Position numbers and translations under genes: made by a program
Notes under the pieces: generated by a model
Databases searched by the model: none
Told to the model about the DNA's origin: nothing
The model's input: only the letters and a program-made list of their open reading frames with translations
Assembly (NCBI GenBank): GCA_023055355.1
Contig: JALJCS010000002.1
Span: 79,131,001 to 79,195,000, forward strand
Length of the DNA: 64,000 nt
Source of the DNA: Agelaius tricolor
Taxonomy: Eukaryota > Chordata > Aves > Passeriformes > Icteridae
Direction: 5' to 3'
Shown: in pieces, positions 12,901 to 23,400 of the stretch
Layout of the letters: the number at the start of each line of letters is the position of its first letter
Numbering within the stretch: the first letter of the stretch is position 1

Positions 12901-15744
12901 ACTCCTTTATCTTTTTCTCCCTTTGCCACTTCTGGTTATCTCATCTACTTAGGCTCTTTGAAGGAACAGAACTGCTACAGCAAGAAGGAAACCAATAATA
13001 CCATTTTCCAAGAGGCTGACAGCTCTGTGACTCCTGTGCACCTGGAAAAATCAAGCTATCAGCATACTTCTTTGTCCTCTTGATAGTCAAAAATGGTGAG
13101 CACAGTCTATACAGACTATGCCAGTCACTCTTGCATGAAGGTCTGACGACAAAGTCATGGTTTGGGCTATTCTGCAAAACAAATCTCCTTTCCGCCAGGA
13201 AGAAAGCATATATTTATCTCTTGATCTCATATAATGCCCAAATCTTATCTTTGAAATGATACAGAAACTGCATCTCTCTGGCAACACTTGGATCACACTG
13301 GAATTAAGAGTTGATTCTGGCACCAAACCACAATTTCTCCCACTCTGTGGCTCCCGTCAGCAATGAAACTCTAATTCAAACTTGATCAATTTAAACAGTA
13401 CTTCAGAAATATAATGGAGATTAACACTGGTTTTCTTACTGACACATCAAACTCACCTATTACTAAGAATCATTTTGCAAGACTGAATGATATTCCTCGA
13501 AGCTGCATCCCCCAAACATGGCTAAATGCCCTCTTTCATTGTATGTCCTGAAGTACAACCCCCTTGTCCCACTTGGGCAGGTGTTTGGAGCATGTCCTGG
13601 CCCCATACAGACATGGTCTCTGGCAGTGGTGGCCTCTAAGCCATGTCCCAGTCTCAGCTGAGTACCAGCTGACCCTGACTGTCCCCGTGCTGGGAACACG
13701 ACAAGCACTGGGAACAACCATTTACTGGTGTCCAAGCCCTATGGATTTCCCAAGCAGCCTGAGGATACTCTGTATTTCTGGTGCTTTGGCTACATTACAG
13801 AAGGCCTTGAGCCTTCCCCTACACCTCCATTCACCCCTCCCACTCACACACCATTGTGTCTTCCTCCCTGGCCAGGGATGTCCCTGCAGTGTCAGTCCTC
13901 AAGCTCCCCACATCTCACCACCCCCACATCTTTCACTTCTCCCTCACACATTAGTTGACAACCAAATCCTTAGGCTCCACAATCTGGATAAACAAATCCG
14001 AGTTTGTGGTAATAGTGGTGAATCAGGTGAACTGACACAAGTTTCCCCTCCAGTTCTATCTTTCCATCATAATCTCTCAGCTGCCTCCTCTCTCCTGTTC
14101 CTGCTTTCCCTTTCCCTGCACCAGAGAGAAGGATGCCTTCTGCACCACCACTGCAGACCCTGCTCAGCCCTGCAGACTCTCCTGGAACCAGCAGGAGGAT
14201 GAGTGTCCAAGCACCACCAAAGCAAACAGCCTTTTCAACATTCATTTCTCAATTGATCCACCACAGCCCCAGGTGCTCAGAGAGCAGCCTGCTGGGTGGG
14301 GCTGCCACAGACCAGGGCTGCTGCTTGGCCTGGCCCATGCCAGCTCTCCCCCAGTGCAGCAGGTCCCTGTCCCAGCAGGGCCATCTCAGGAGTGTGCCTG
14401 GGTGTGTGAACGTGTGATCTGGGTGAGCACAGGCACAGCCTGAATGGACATTTGGCCGGGCAGCCAAAATCATCCCTTTCTGCTGAGCAGTGGCGATGGA
14501 AGCACTGGACTCTTTGTGGAAAAGCTCACCTCTGCAAATTTGCAGGCCAAAATTCAAATGATGCCCCTTTCTACAGTTATGAAAGCTCTCTCTTGTTTCC
14601 TGTGTTTTACAAGGGACTGAACAATTGCTATTTGGGTCAAAATTTAATCCCAGTGTTGCAACAATGGACCATAACGACCTGAAGGTGTTGTGGACTTGTT
14701 TTTTCTGTAGCAAGATGGACAGAGAATAGTGATTTTTCCTGGGGGTTCTCAAAGGAAAAATCAGATTTTGTTAAAAATGCCACAGAGAACGATTGCTTCT
14801 GTCTCATTTTATTGCTCTAGTCTGCAATGACAAAATACATGAAACTCAACCACATATCTAGTCATATAACAGCAATTAAAAGCACTTTACAAATAATGTA
14901 TGATTCACCACAGTGCAATATCATTTATAATACAATTTTAATAATCCCAGAGAAAAGGAATTTCGCAGCCTATGAGATTTTCCTAACTTGTGTGTAACAG
15001 CCATCGGATTATTTTTCATCCAGCCTTGTTTCCATGAGGCTGACACAGAACAATATTAAGTTAATTCTGTGAGTATGTGTAAACTGAGTACAATAAACTA
15101 AAGAAAAGTAAATTTAGAATAAAAATAATATTAGAAGAATAAGGAGGCTTGACTGTAAATCAGAGATTTAGTAATTTTTGTATATTTAAATGTCTGCCAT
15201 AGCCCAAGAAAATTAAAATCTAAAAGTGGTGGAAAGTGTTCATTTTTTTGCCATCTGGCAAGTCTGGGGTCCAAAGACAATTCTAGACTTTATTAAAGTC
15301 AATGGTCTGGCTGGATCATCATCCAGGTACAACAGAACAGCCTGGGCAAAAAACACCAGAAATGAATCAAAGCAGTTACTGATCCATAAATAAATAAAAA
15401 TCCATGAGTTATTGGAGAAATGCTTTAGAAATTAGAATCTCTGAAATGCTTCATGTTTTCTTTGAACCAAGCAGTAAAATGAGACAACTCACTAATTGAA
15501 ATGTCTATCCTGCTCCTTTCCCATGCTGGAAAAAAAAATCATGAATAGGCACAATTTCATGGCTATGGGCCCATGACTGCATTTCAGCAATGTCATACAC
15601 AACCTGCTGGTTGCAAAGGCCTGTACAAACTGGCTTTGAAAGTTAGGAAAGGCATGGTAGAGAACAATGGTTCCATGAGATGGACAGACAGCACAAGCAT
15701 GTTTGAGTGGATTTAGTGCCCAGCTCCATGCATTGTCAGCCCAG
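12901..15744. other. non-coding single-copy DNA, moderately GC-richer centre
   Basis: The part from about 13560 to 14420 is more GC-rich than its surroundings and carries the longest frames here: 212 codons on plus (13564-14202) and 167 codons on minus (14249-14752). Their translations are Pro/Ser/Leu/His-rich with no recognisable domain, and both strands are open in overlapping frames, which fits reduced stop-codon frequency rather than genes. An unrecognised exon or retroelement piece cannot be excluded. Confidence 0.5.
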
Positions 15745-16262
15745 CTGTGTGCACCATTCAAAATTTTGCCAATGATAGCAAAGTGGGAGGTGTTATTGAG
15801 TCACTTCAGAGACAAGATGCCTTGCAGGGGGATCTAGATACATTGCAGATTTGAGCTATGGTTAATGGGATAAAATTTTAGTATTGGACTCCGCACTTAG
15901 GATGAAGTAATGCCAAGCACATGAATAAATTGGGAGAGGAGTGCCTTCTTCAGGAAAGGAAGTGAAGAGGGAGGTGATCATCTTTTCTCCCTAGTATCCA
16001 GTGATAGAACATGTGGAAATAGTTCAAAGCTGCAGGGGATGTTTAGACTGGACATTAGAAAGTACTTCTTTACCAAGAGGTGTTTAAACACTGAAATAGG
16101 CTTCCTAGAGAGATGGTCAATGCCCCAAGCCTCTGAGTGTTTAAGAAGCATTTGACAATGTCCTCAATAACAGGCTTTAATTTGGTCAGTGCCAAATTGT
16201 TCAGGCAGTTGGACTAAACAATTCTTGTAGGTCCCTTCCAACTGCACTATAGTATTGAAATT
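15745..16262 (+). mobile_element. CR1 LINE fragment with damaged reverse-transcriptase remnant and 3' UTR
   Basis: On the plus strand, 15753 onward translates as CR1 reverse-transcriptase motif C and the sequence after it. The usual FADD appears as FAND, followed by SKVGGVIESLQRQDALQGDL, then stop codons. Further CR1 coding remnants (HLR..., NKLGE...) are visible in shifted frames up to about 15945. The rest (about 15960-16255) is CR1 3' UTR, recognised by blocks such as 'GGACATTAGAAAGTACTTCTT' and the terminal 'AGGTCCCTTCCAACTGCA'. The element has a 5' truncation, frame breaks and an apparent internal deletion between RT and UTR. The change at the first catalytic Asp plus the stops make it dead. 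Its tail runs into a TTCTA microsatellite. Confidence 0.88.
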
Positions 16263-16318
16263 TTTTCTATTCTATTCTATTCTATTCTATTTCCTCTTTT
16301 CTATTCCATTCTATTCTA
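16263..16318 (+). repeat. (TTCTA)n microsatellite at the CR1 3' end
   Basis: About five perfect TTCTA units (from 16265) are followed by interrupted TTCTA-like units to 16318. It directly continues the 3' end of the CR1 copy, so it probably grew from that element's own terminal repeat. Confidence 0.9.
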
Positions 16319-17739
16319 CAGAGTCTGGTGAACTGGTGGGATGGATGAACCTGCTGTGTGTTCCACCAGCAGTGTGCAACTCCTCAGCTTGGACATTATT
16401 TGGATGCAATGATTAAATATTAAACATGCTGCAAATTTTTTTCACTCTCTCCTTGATAACCCAGCTTCTGCCATCCAGCCCTCCTGTTATCATAAAATGA
16501 CTTTGGGGGACAGCTCCTGGTGTAAACTGTGAGACAGGCTGTCATGGCAATCAGCAGAAAGCCAGGTTCTTGGTGTAAAGGGGAAAACCTGAAAGACACG
16601 CTAAAATTGGAGAGACAGGGGAAAAATAACAGCAAAAGGGAAGACCTCCACGGAAAGTTGAAACATAGCTGACCATTGTTGAAGATGGATCAATAGTCAC
16701 TATAACCTCTAAAAACATCTCAACAAGTTTCTTCAGGCTATAGCTGGATCCAGCAAAGCTGTCAGCATCTGCATGAGTGATGCAGCTGGAGCAAGGCCAT
16801 GTGCAGGGCCACGTGGGTGCCAAGCTGGGATGAACCAGTAGGGGCAGGTGGGGTGACATTTCTGGCTGTCTGGCATGAAGGCGCCATTTCATTCTTTGCA
16901 CCAAGGCCCATGCCAACCATGCTGCAAGGCTACCCAGAAAATTATGTTTTGAAGCAAGAACAGAGCCTGCTTAATCCTCGTTAACGCAAAGCCTCTGTTA
17001 AAAATGATGTGCACATTTTTAAGAGTTTGTTTCAAGCTGGCTAAACCATGAAAAGGGGACATTCTTTATTACCATTTCTCTTTAAGTGGATTAATTTCCA
17101 TTCCTCCTGAAGTGAGCCTTAGGGAGTGAGGAAGAATCACTTCCTAAGAGCTAATGGGGAAGGCGTCGCCTATATAACACCACCAAAAATATTCAGTTAC
17201 TCTTTCCCCACAAAGCCACTGAGTAATTTAAAAAAATAAAACATCAGAACACAGGGCAGTTTGCTTCTCTGTAATTTAGAAGCATAAAAGGGAACTGATG
17301 CTGTAATTACAGGCTGAAAACCCAAAAGCCTCATTTTTTAAAGTTGTTTCAGTGGATTTTTTTAAAATTGGCATTAGCTCCTCCAAAGCAGGGACAAAGC
17401 CTCCAGTCAAGGGCTTTGTTAAAATTTGAATTGACTTAGGAAAGGTGCTGGAGGGGACCCTGGCAGATCAGAGGAGCTTAGTGTGCCACAAGGCAGAGCT
17501 CCAAGCGAAGGCTAGGATTTGCTACAGAGAGAATTAAGTGCAGAAGAGGAGATTTGCCATGTTGATGGTATTTTCCATCATACCAGATAAGTATTCTCAG
17601 TTCACAGATCAGACAGACACTTGAGGCACAGAAATAATAAGATTGATTAAAAAAATGCTGCTGAAGAGACCAAAAAAAAAAAAAAGCTATGCTGACACAC
17701 CTTCTGTGTTTTTCTTAAACCTACTAATCCTTTGGGTTC
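16319..17739. other. non-coding single-copy DNA with a possible TATA box
   Basis: No gene recognised. TATATAAC at 17171-17178 sits directly after a GC-rich GGCGTCGCC string; this is promoter-like in form but has nothing else to support transcription. An A15 run lies at about 17669-17683. The largest frame is 121 codons (minus, 16551-16916), unassigned. Confidence 0.5.
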
Positions 17740-17821
17740 TGAGGTAGTTAGTGTATATACAGTCTAGTTAGCTATATATGTGTAGTATAGTTATATATGA
17801 GTGCATACACAGAACAGCTCA
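17740..17821 (+). ncRNA. candidate microRNA-like hairpin with a let-7-type seed (speculative)
   Basis: The 82-nt segment begins TGAGGTAGT, identical to the first nine bases of let-7 microRNAs including seed GAGGTAG, and then diverges. Its 5' arm (17740-17760) pairs with 17801-17821. By hand I count 16 Watson-Crick pairs and one G-T wobble, with a G/G mismatch at 17744/17817, a bulged A at 17746, a 1x2 internal loop at 17750 and an A/C mismatch at 17757/17804. Length and geometry suit a pre-miRNA. Against it: the terminal loop is long and AT-rich, the 3' half of the would-be mature strand is unlike known let-7, and a 9-mer match is expected about once per 130 kb of single-strand sequence. It is most likely a chance hairpin, but worth a small-RNA check. 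Confidence 0.18.
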
Positions 17822-17826
17822 AAATA

Positions 17827-17872
17827 AGCTAATTTTAGTATTCTAATAATCTTAGTATTCTCAAAATTAGCT
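17827..17872. repeat. inverted repeat, 10-bp perfect stem
   Basis: Arm AGCTAATTTT (17827-17836) pairs perfectly with AAAATTAGCT (17863-17872) across a 26-nt spacer that contains TTAGTATTCT twice. The DNA is AT-rich, so the stem is weak. It lies six bases downstream of the let-7-seed hairpin. Confidence 0.8.
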
Positions 17873-20330
17873 AATTTAAGCTCAAATGCTGCAGGACCAT
17901 CACAGCCTTTTGAGGGATCTGTTGCTATATCTTCAAACAAATGAAACCAAACCTTGAGGGAAAGACATATTTGCAGTGAATATTTTCAGGGAAGCAAAGT
18001 TGGACAACATAACTTCAAGACTATTGTGTCTTTTCCAATGAAGTTCCCTGTTCTGAGGTAAGAGAAACCCACCCCCTGTATCTCTGTGCCCTTTCTCAGT
18101 AATTCAAGCTGATCTTGTTGGTCATTTTCTGTTAGAAGGTCAAAAGAGATGGTCTCCTCCCTTGCCTCAGGAACACACTGTCTCTTGCTTATGCCAGAAC
18201 ATTTTTTAGGCAAGGCTTCTGACTTTCTCATTTCCTTTCCTGTTTTGTTTTGCAGGGATTTTAAGCTCTTGGCTTCAAGTTCTCTTTTGCCTTTGTTTAT
18301 TGCCATTTAGATTTTAGTGTTTTTGTTAAGATGCTTCAGGCGTGGATGCCCATAAATTAAAATGCATTATTATTATAATAAAGCTGAGTCAGTGCTGAAA
18401 GCCAGACTAGCCAACATTGACCTCTAAATAGAGGGCTAAGTGAGAAGTTGGATGGTATTGACCTGTACAACAGGCAACACAGCAGAAAGTATCTAATCTG
18501 GGACGTGGAAAATATGGAGAGAAAATTTAAAAAAGGGGTGTTCATATAAGCTTCTGGTGACCTGTAAAGTTAATCTTTGAAAACTGGGATGACCATGAAA
18601 ACCTTTAAAACTTTCATAGGAAACTGAGATGAATTATATGCTTATAAAACTGTGGTTGTTCTAAACTGTTGGGATTAAATGCTAAAACAGGCAGCATACT
18701 TTGATTCCCATCTTAAATGAGCCAACCAACTTGAGACAGCAGCAACTGTGCACTACCACAATTACAGGGAGAGGCTGCTTATTGCAGCAGCCATCTATGA
18801 AATGAAGAGTTCAATGATCAAATAAAACAGCCTGCTCTATTTTTCAAGCTTCTCTTTGAATATTCAAATAAAAAGTTTTCACTTCAGTGTTTTAAAAAAA
18901 AAATACCCCAGGTAGTTGTGCTTGTCATTTCACTGCTGTGTTTAACCCAACTCATGGACAAACATTCAAAAACTTAGCAGTTCTCTTTGTTAGTGTGAAA
19001 ACACTAGGTAGGAACCATCCCGCACAAGAAGGGGCCCTGGAAATTGTGTTATAATTTTACAACCTAAAAAGTAATTCTTACATGCTGAAGTTGTCCATGA
19101 AGTAAAGGAAATGCCTCAGAAGACTTGCAGAAGTCTTCAATATTCTTCTTTCTAATGCAGATGTGCAAGGAAGACCTCCATCCAAAGAGTCTTCAATAAC
19201 TTGCTTCTCTCCATTTATTATACAGGGAATGTTGTTCCCTAATATGTATTAGATTCCAAAGTTTAGCCACTAGTTAGTTGCTTAAGTTAGGTGACCTGGA
19301 TTCAACTTATGAATGTTTTTCATGTACACTTTTATTCTTGAGGTGCCTCCCATATGGAGACCTAAAGGTATTTCTTTACATAAAGATGCACCACACTACT
19401 ATGAAGAAAGCAAGTATTTCCATTTCCCCATAAGAAAACTCACCCCAAGAAAAGGGACAAAATTACTTAGGTTAGATATGCAATGCATACTTACAAACTC
19501 AAGTACAATCTTGTCCTTTAATTTTCAGGACTGAAAAGGAATAAAGTCCAAACCTGTAGTCAAATGCTGTCTGCAAAAGACTTAAAACAGATCAAATAAT
19601 CTTCCAAGCTCACAGAAAATTTACTGAGAAAATACCTCCTAGAGCCTAAATTCTAGAACCCACAATCTCTCATGTAAATGTGTCTTTTGAATTTATAGCT
19701 TATTAGTCCTGTTCGTGTTCCTCTATTCTAAGTAAAAATCCATGAACTACCAGTAATTTAGGCCATCTGGTTGCCCTTAGGTCTGAAATGTTTTCTTACC
19801 ATTTCTTGGCGGGTTTGACTTTTTAGCCTTTTCCAACTGAAACATTATGGGTCCTGGTTTTTGTTTGGTTTCGTTTTGTTTGTAAAATATCTGCTGATCT
19901 AACAAACAGAAAAGCTTAAGAAAATGTTCCTTGGAAAGAAATTCTAAAAGTCATGTCTGAGTTGCCATAGGTTTTCTCCTTGATATAAATAACATTTCTT
20001 TTAGCTAATAGGAATCAATACAGCAGATATTAGAGGCTGATCTAAAACCATATGATAATGACACTTGAATTCCTGCTACTTTAATGGAAAGTCCTACTTT
20101 AAGTTTTACTAACCAGGAAACAGGCAGCACTACAGACTTCTTTAAATGCCATAGTTGTTAAATTTCTGCATTAAGTTCCCTTTCTTCTTATTTTTAGCTG
20201 TGAAAAGGTACTCTGGCTTTTATGCATACATGGATGACTTGCATTGCTATCCAGAGAGTATGACAGTAAACATCTCTTTCTGCTGAGAAGGGAAAAGCTG
20301 GAGTATCAATCCTTCACTTCAGGTTTTAAA
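17873..20330. other. non-coding single-copy DNA, no gene recognised
   Basis: AT-rich sequence with no exon, repeat family or RNA gene that I recognise. Frames reach only about 73 codons. Confidence 0.6.
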
Positions 20331-20452
20331 TATAAAAGCAACTGTGTGGTATTATTAAAAATATATACTAAAACCAACTGAAAAGATAGCAGTAGCTTCT
20401 TTAAGGGAAATGAGCATCATGGCTGATTTTACTGCTGCTCCTTCTGGTAAGT
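20331..20452 (+). promoter_or_regulatory. candidate TATA promoter and tiny first exon ending in a splice donor
   Basis: TATAAAAG at 20331-20338 is a strong TATA-box form. A start site about 30 bp downstream (near 20360) would give an exon containing two in-frame ATGs (20410 with G at -3; 20419 with A at -3 and G at +4, a strong start context). CTG/GTAAGT at 20444-20452 is close to the vertebrate donor consensus. The coding part would be MSIMADFTAAPS followed by a codon split after its first base (phase 1). I do not recognise the peptide and see no partner exon or acceptor that proves splicing. Each signal alone is common; only their order and spacing make this notable. Confidence 0.2.
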
Positions 20453-23400
20453 GCAGCTCTCAGCTGTTCCCCTCTGGCTTCTGTCAGAACCTGGCCACAA
20501 GGGCAACTCAAAGGGCCTGTCCTGGTTACCATAAACACTGACACAAGACTGCTTGCTATCTCACTCCCTCCCTCACTGCACAGGAATCTGAACTGTGCAG
20601 TAGATTCTGCACTTCAACAACTCCTCCTGTCTGGACCACTGCTCTGAGTGGGTCCTACTAGAAGCTGGAAGTCCTAGATCTCTCTGATCATGGCTCTGAT
20701 CTGGTTAAACACACACAAAATTCATTAGGGTTCAACTTTTTGTAAATATTTTGGGGCAAGATAATTTGGACCACATTAACTGAATCATCTGCCATGGTAT
20801 TTTCCTCTTCTGCTGAACTACAATTCAGTTATTCATACATATTAATTAATAATCCTTCAAGAGCCGAAGCATTAGTACATCATTTATTCCTTGCTGCCAG
20901 GAAAATTATACAAGGGACTTTGTATTCATTGCTCTGTTGCCAGTAGAACTGTACTCAAAAAACAGAAAATCAGGGAGAGACAGACTGCCCATTCTGTAAA
21001 AGCATTGAAGGCATACATCAGACTTTGCTTATCGTGTCCTTGAACAAAAATACACAGCCTTGATGGTCAAATGGGAGACTTCAACAAACAAAGCTCATAT
21101 AAACTGCCAATTCATTTGGGAAAAAACCAAGTCCTTCCCAGGGCACTTTTCTTTCTTATCTGATATTGGAACTTTTTAACAGGTTCCTTTAACCACAAGC
21201 CTCATTAATGAGGACTACTCAGCAATGACTGCATCACAGCTTTGAGATAAAGTCTCCAGCTGTGATTTAAGGAGGGCAAATACATCCCTCCTGCAAAGAT
21301 AATCAAAGTGAAGCTTTCCCAGCAGTTTCTGTTCCAGTCTGGTGGAGAGGACATAACTCAGTGCCTATGACACTGCTCCTCTGCCGCAGCCACTTCTGTG
21401 ATGCAGCAGCTGAGCTGAGCGTGCAGCATCCAGGGTGGTCAGGCTTCCCTTTTCACACAGGCCATGGAGCTAACATTTAGGTCAGTTCCTTTAATTGTTC
21501 GTATCTAAACATTCTCCAATAGTGGTTGGCTGTTTTCTTACATCAGTCTAAAGGACCTGCTTATTTTTTGTACATTTCTTCTCCCCATGTGTCACTGCAA
21601 AATTAATCAAATGGAAAACTTGCATCAACACTTATTAAAATGTTCATTCTCATTCAGCAAAGCTATCTATTTATAAAATTAGTCTGTTTTCTCATGTGAA
21701 ATGATCTTATCTGTTCACATGAGGAACTCTAAGAGATAATGAAACATAATTAATGTAGAGGTTGATGAATTCATGATATAAAATTCTTGCCTGTCAGTGA
21801 AGAATGGCTCATCTCCATCCTAGGATGTTTATTTCTCCCTCTGTCCCCATATAAGGGACAAAGATAGTATTTGTTTTGAGAAGGTTTTACATCTATGTCC
21901 AAGTGACGACTTGACTATATAAATATAAGGATCAGTCCTCAAGAAAACAGTTTCTCCTACAAGACTGTGTACTATTTGGAAAGCACCCAAGTAAGATCTT
22001 CTTAAAACTGTCTATTTTCTGGTGGTTTTGTCCTCAAACAAAACAGATGTGCTCAGGTTTTGCTGCCCTCCTCCACTACAGGCACAAGTACTGTGGTAGG
22101 GAAAAAAAAAATCTGGTAACCAAGCCTTTGATATAGAAAAACCACATGGAGTTGAGTCATAAACTGTGGACACAAGACAACTAATTATGGGTTGTGTTAG
22201 GCATGAGGAACAGGTTAACTGCTACATAATTACAATTGAAATGGCTGTAGACACAGTCAAGGAAACCCAGTTAATAGAAAGAAGTAAATGAAAATGCATT
22301 GGTACCCATGAAGAAAAGCAAGTCCTGTCTGTTTTCTTTAACTTCTTCAGTGATTTCAGATGTTCTCAATGTTTTATTGCTGCTTAAACATTATACTTAT
22401 GAAGCCTAAACAGAGGTTTATATTTCACATTCTGCTTTTTTTCATGTGAATGGCAGGGAAGGAGTAAGCAAAGATTTTTTTAATAAGTGTCCGGCACTGC
22501 CAGTTGAGTGAAACTCCAGAGATGAGTGACACAATACAAACTGGGAATCTGTGAAATGGAAACTCCTGTGAAACAGATCAGCAAGTGGTGAAAAGGAATG
22601 GGTGGTCATACCAAAAGTGTTGGTAGTCAAAAGGCTGTGGGTAAAGGAGGGGCACAGGGAGAAGGATGAGCTGCAGGATGCCATGGACAGGAGAGCCTGT
22701 GGCTGCCCTGGGCCTTCCTGCCTCAGCAGCCCTGCCAGAGCTAGGGCAGAGCTGTCTGCTCCGAGGCCACCCCTTGTGGAGGAAAACCTTCTTCTGACAA
22801 CATCAAAGGAGTGAGGAAAGTGGGGTGAGCATCCAGACGGGCTGCTTCCCTGAGGTTTCCCTGAAGACCTGACTCAGAGTAGTTTGAAGGTTTCCCCATT
22901 TCCTTCTAGCTTGGTGGAAACTTTTATCCTGGTTCCTTGAACTCGCCCTCTGAAAGTACACACCATTTCTGAGTATTCACCTATATATAGCCTCCTTCTG
23001 CAATGACACCTCACCATCACAGGCTGTTTCCTGTTGACACCAGCTAAATGTGGCATTGAAGTCTGAAGCTGAGGGGTCTCTACCTGAGTGAGCAGGCAGG
23101 CAGCCAAATGAACACCCAGTGTGCTTGACCTTTCTGTGGTGTCACAACTTGCGCAGTGGAGCTGCAATCAAACACTGTGGCTCTCTGGGTTTCTCTGTTT
23201 GCCACAACGTTTACACTTCTGGTACCACTGTGGGGATGCCGTGGGTAAGCCTGGGTGGTACCGTGCATGACAGCAGCACAGGGTATCCCTCTGCCACACC
23301 AGGCATTTCCTTCCAGCTCTGTGGCTGGGAATGTATTCTTGTGCAAGAGACCCAGGTGTGATCCTGGTCTTTCAGGCACTTGTCCTGGTTTTTGATCTGC

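Noticed and set aside
13564..14202. 212-codon plus-strand ORF as a gene
   Set aside because: The translation is low-order and Pro/Leu/Ser/His-rich with no family resemblance, and it overlaps open frames in other phases in a locally GC-richer region.
14249..14752. 167-codon minus-strand ORF as a gene
   Set aside because: No recognisable domain; its composition is explained by the GC-richer local sequence, and opposite-strand frames are equally open.
17171..17178. TATATAAC as a real promoter
   Set aside because: Only a single motif, with no start codon/donor arrangement or CpG enrichment beyond one short GGCGTCGCC string.
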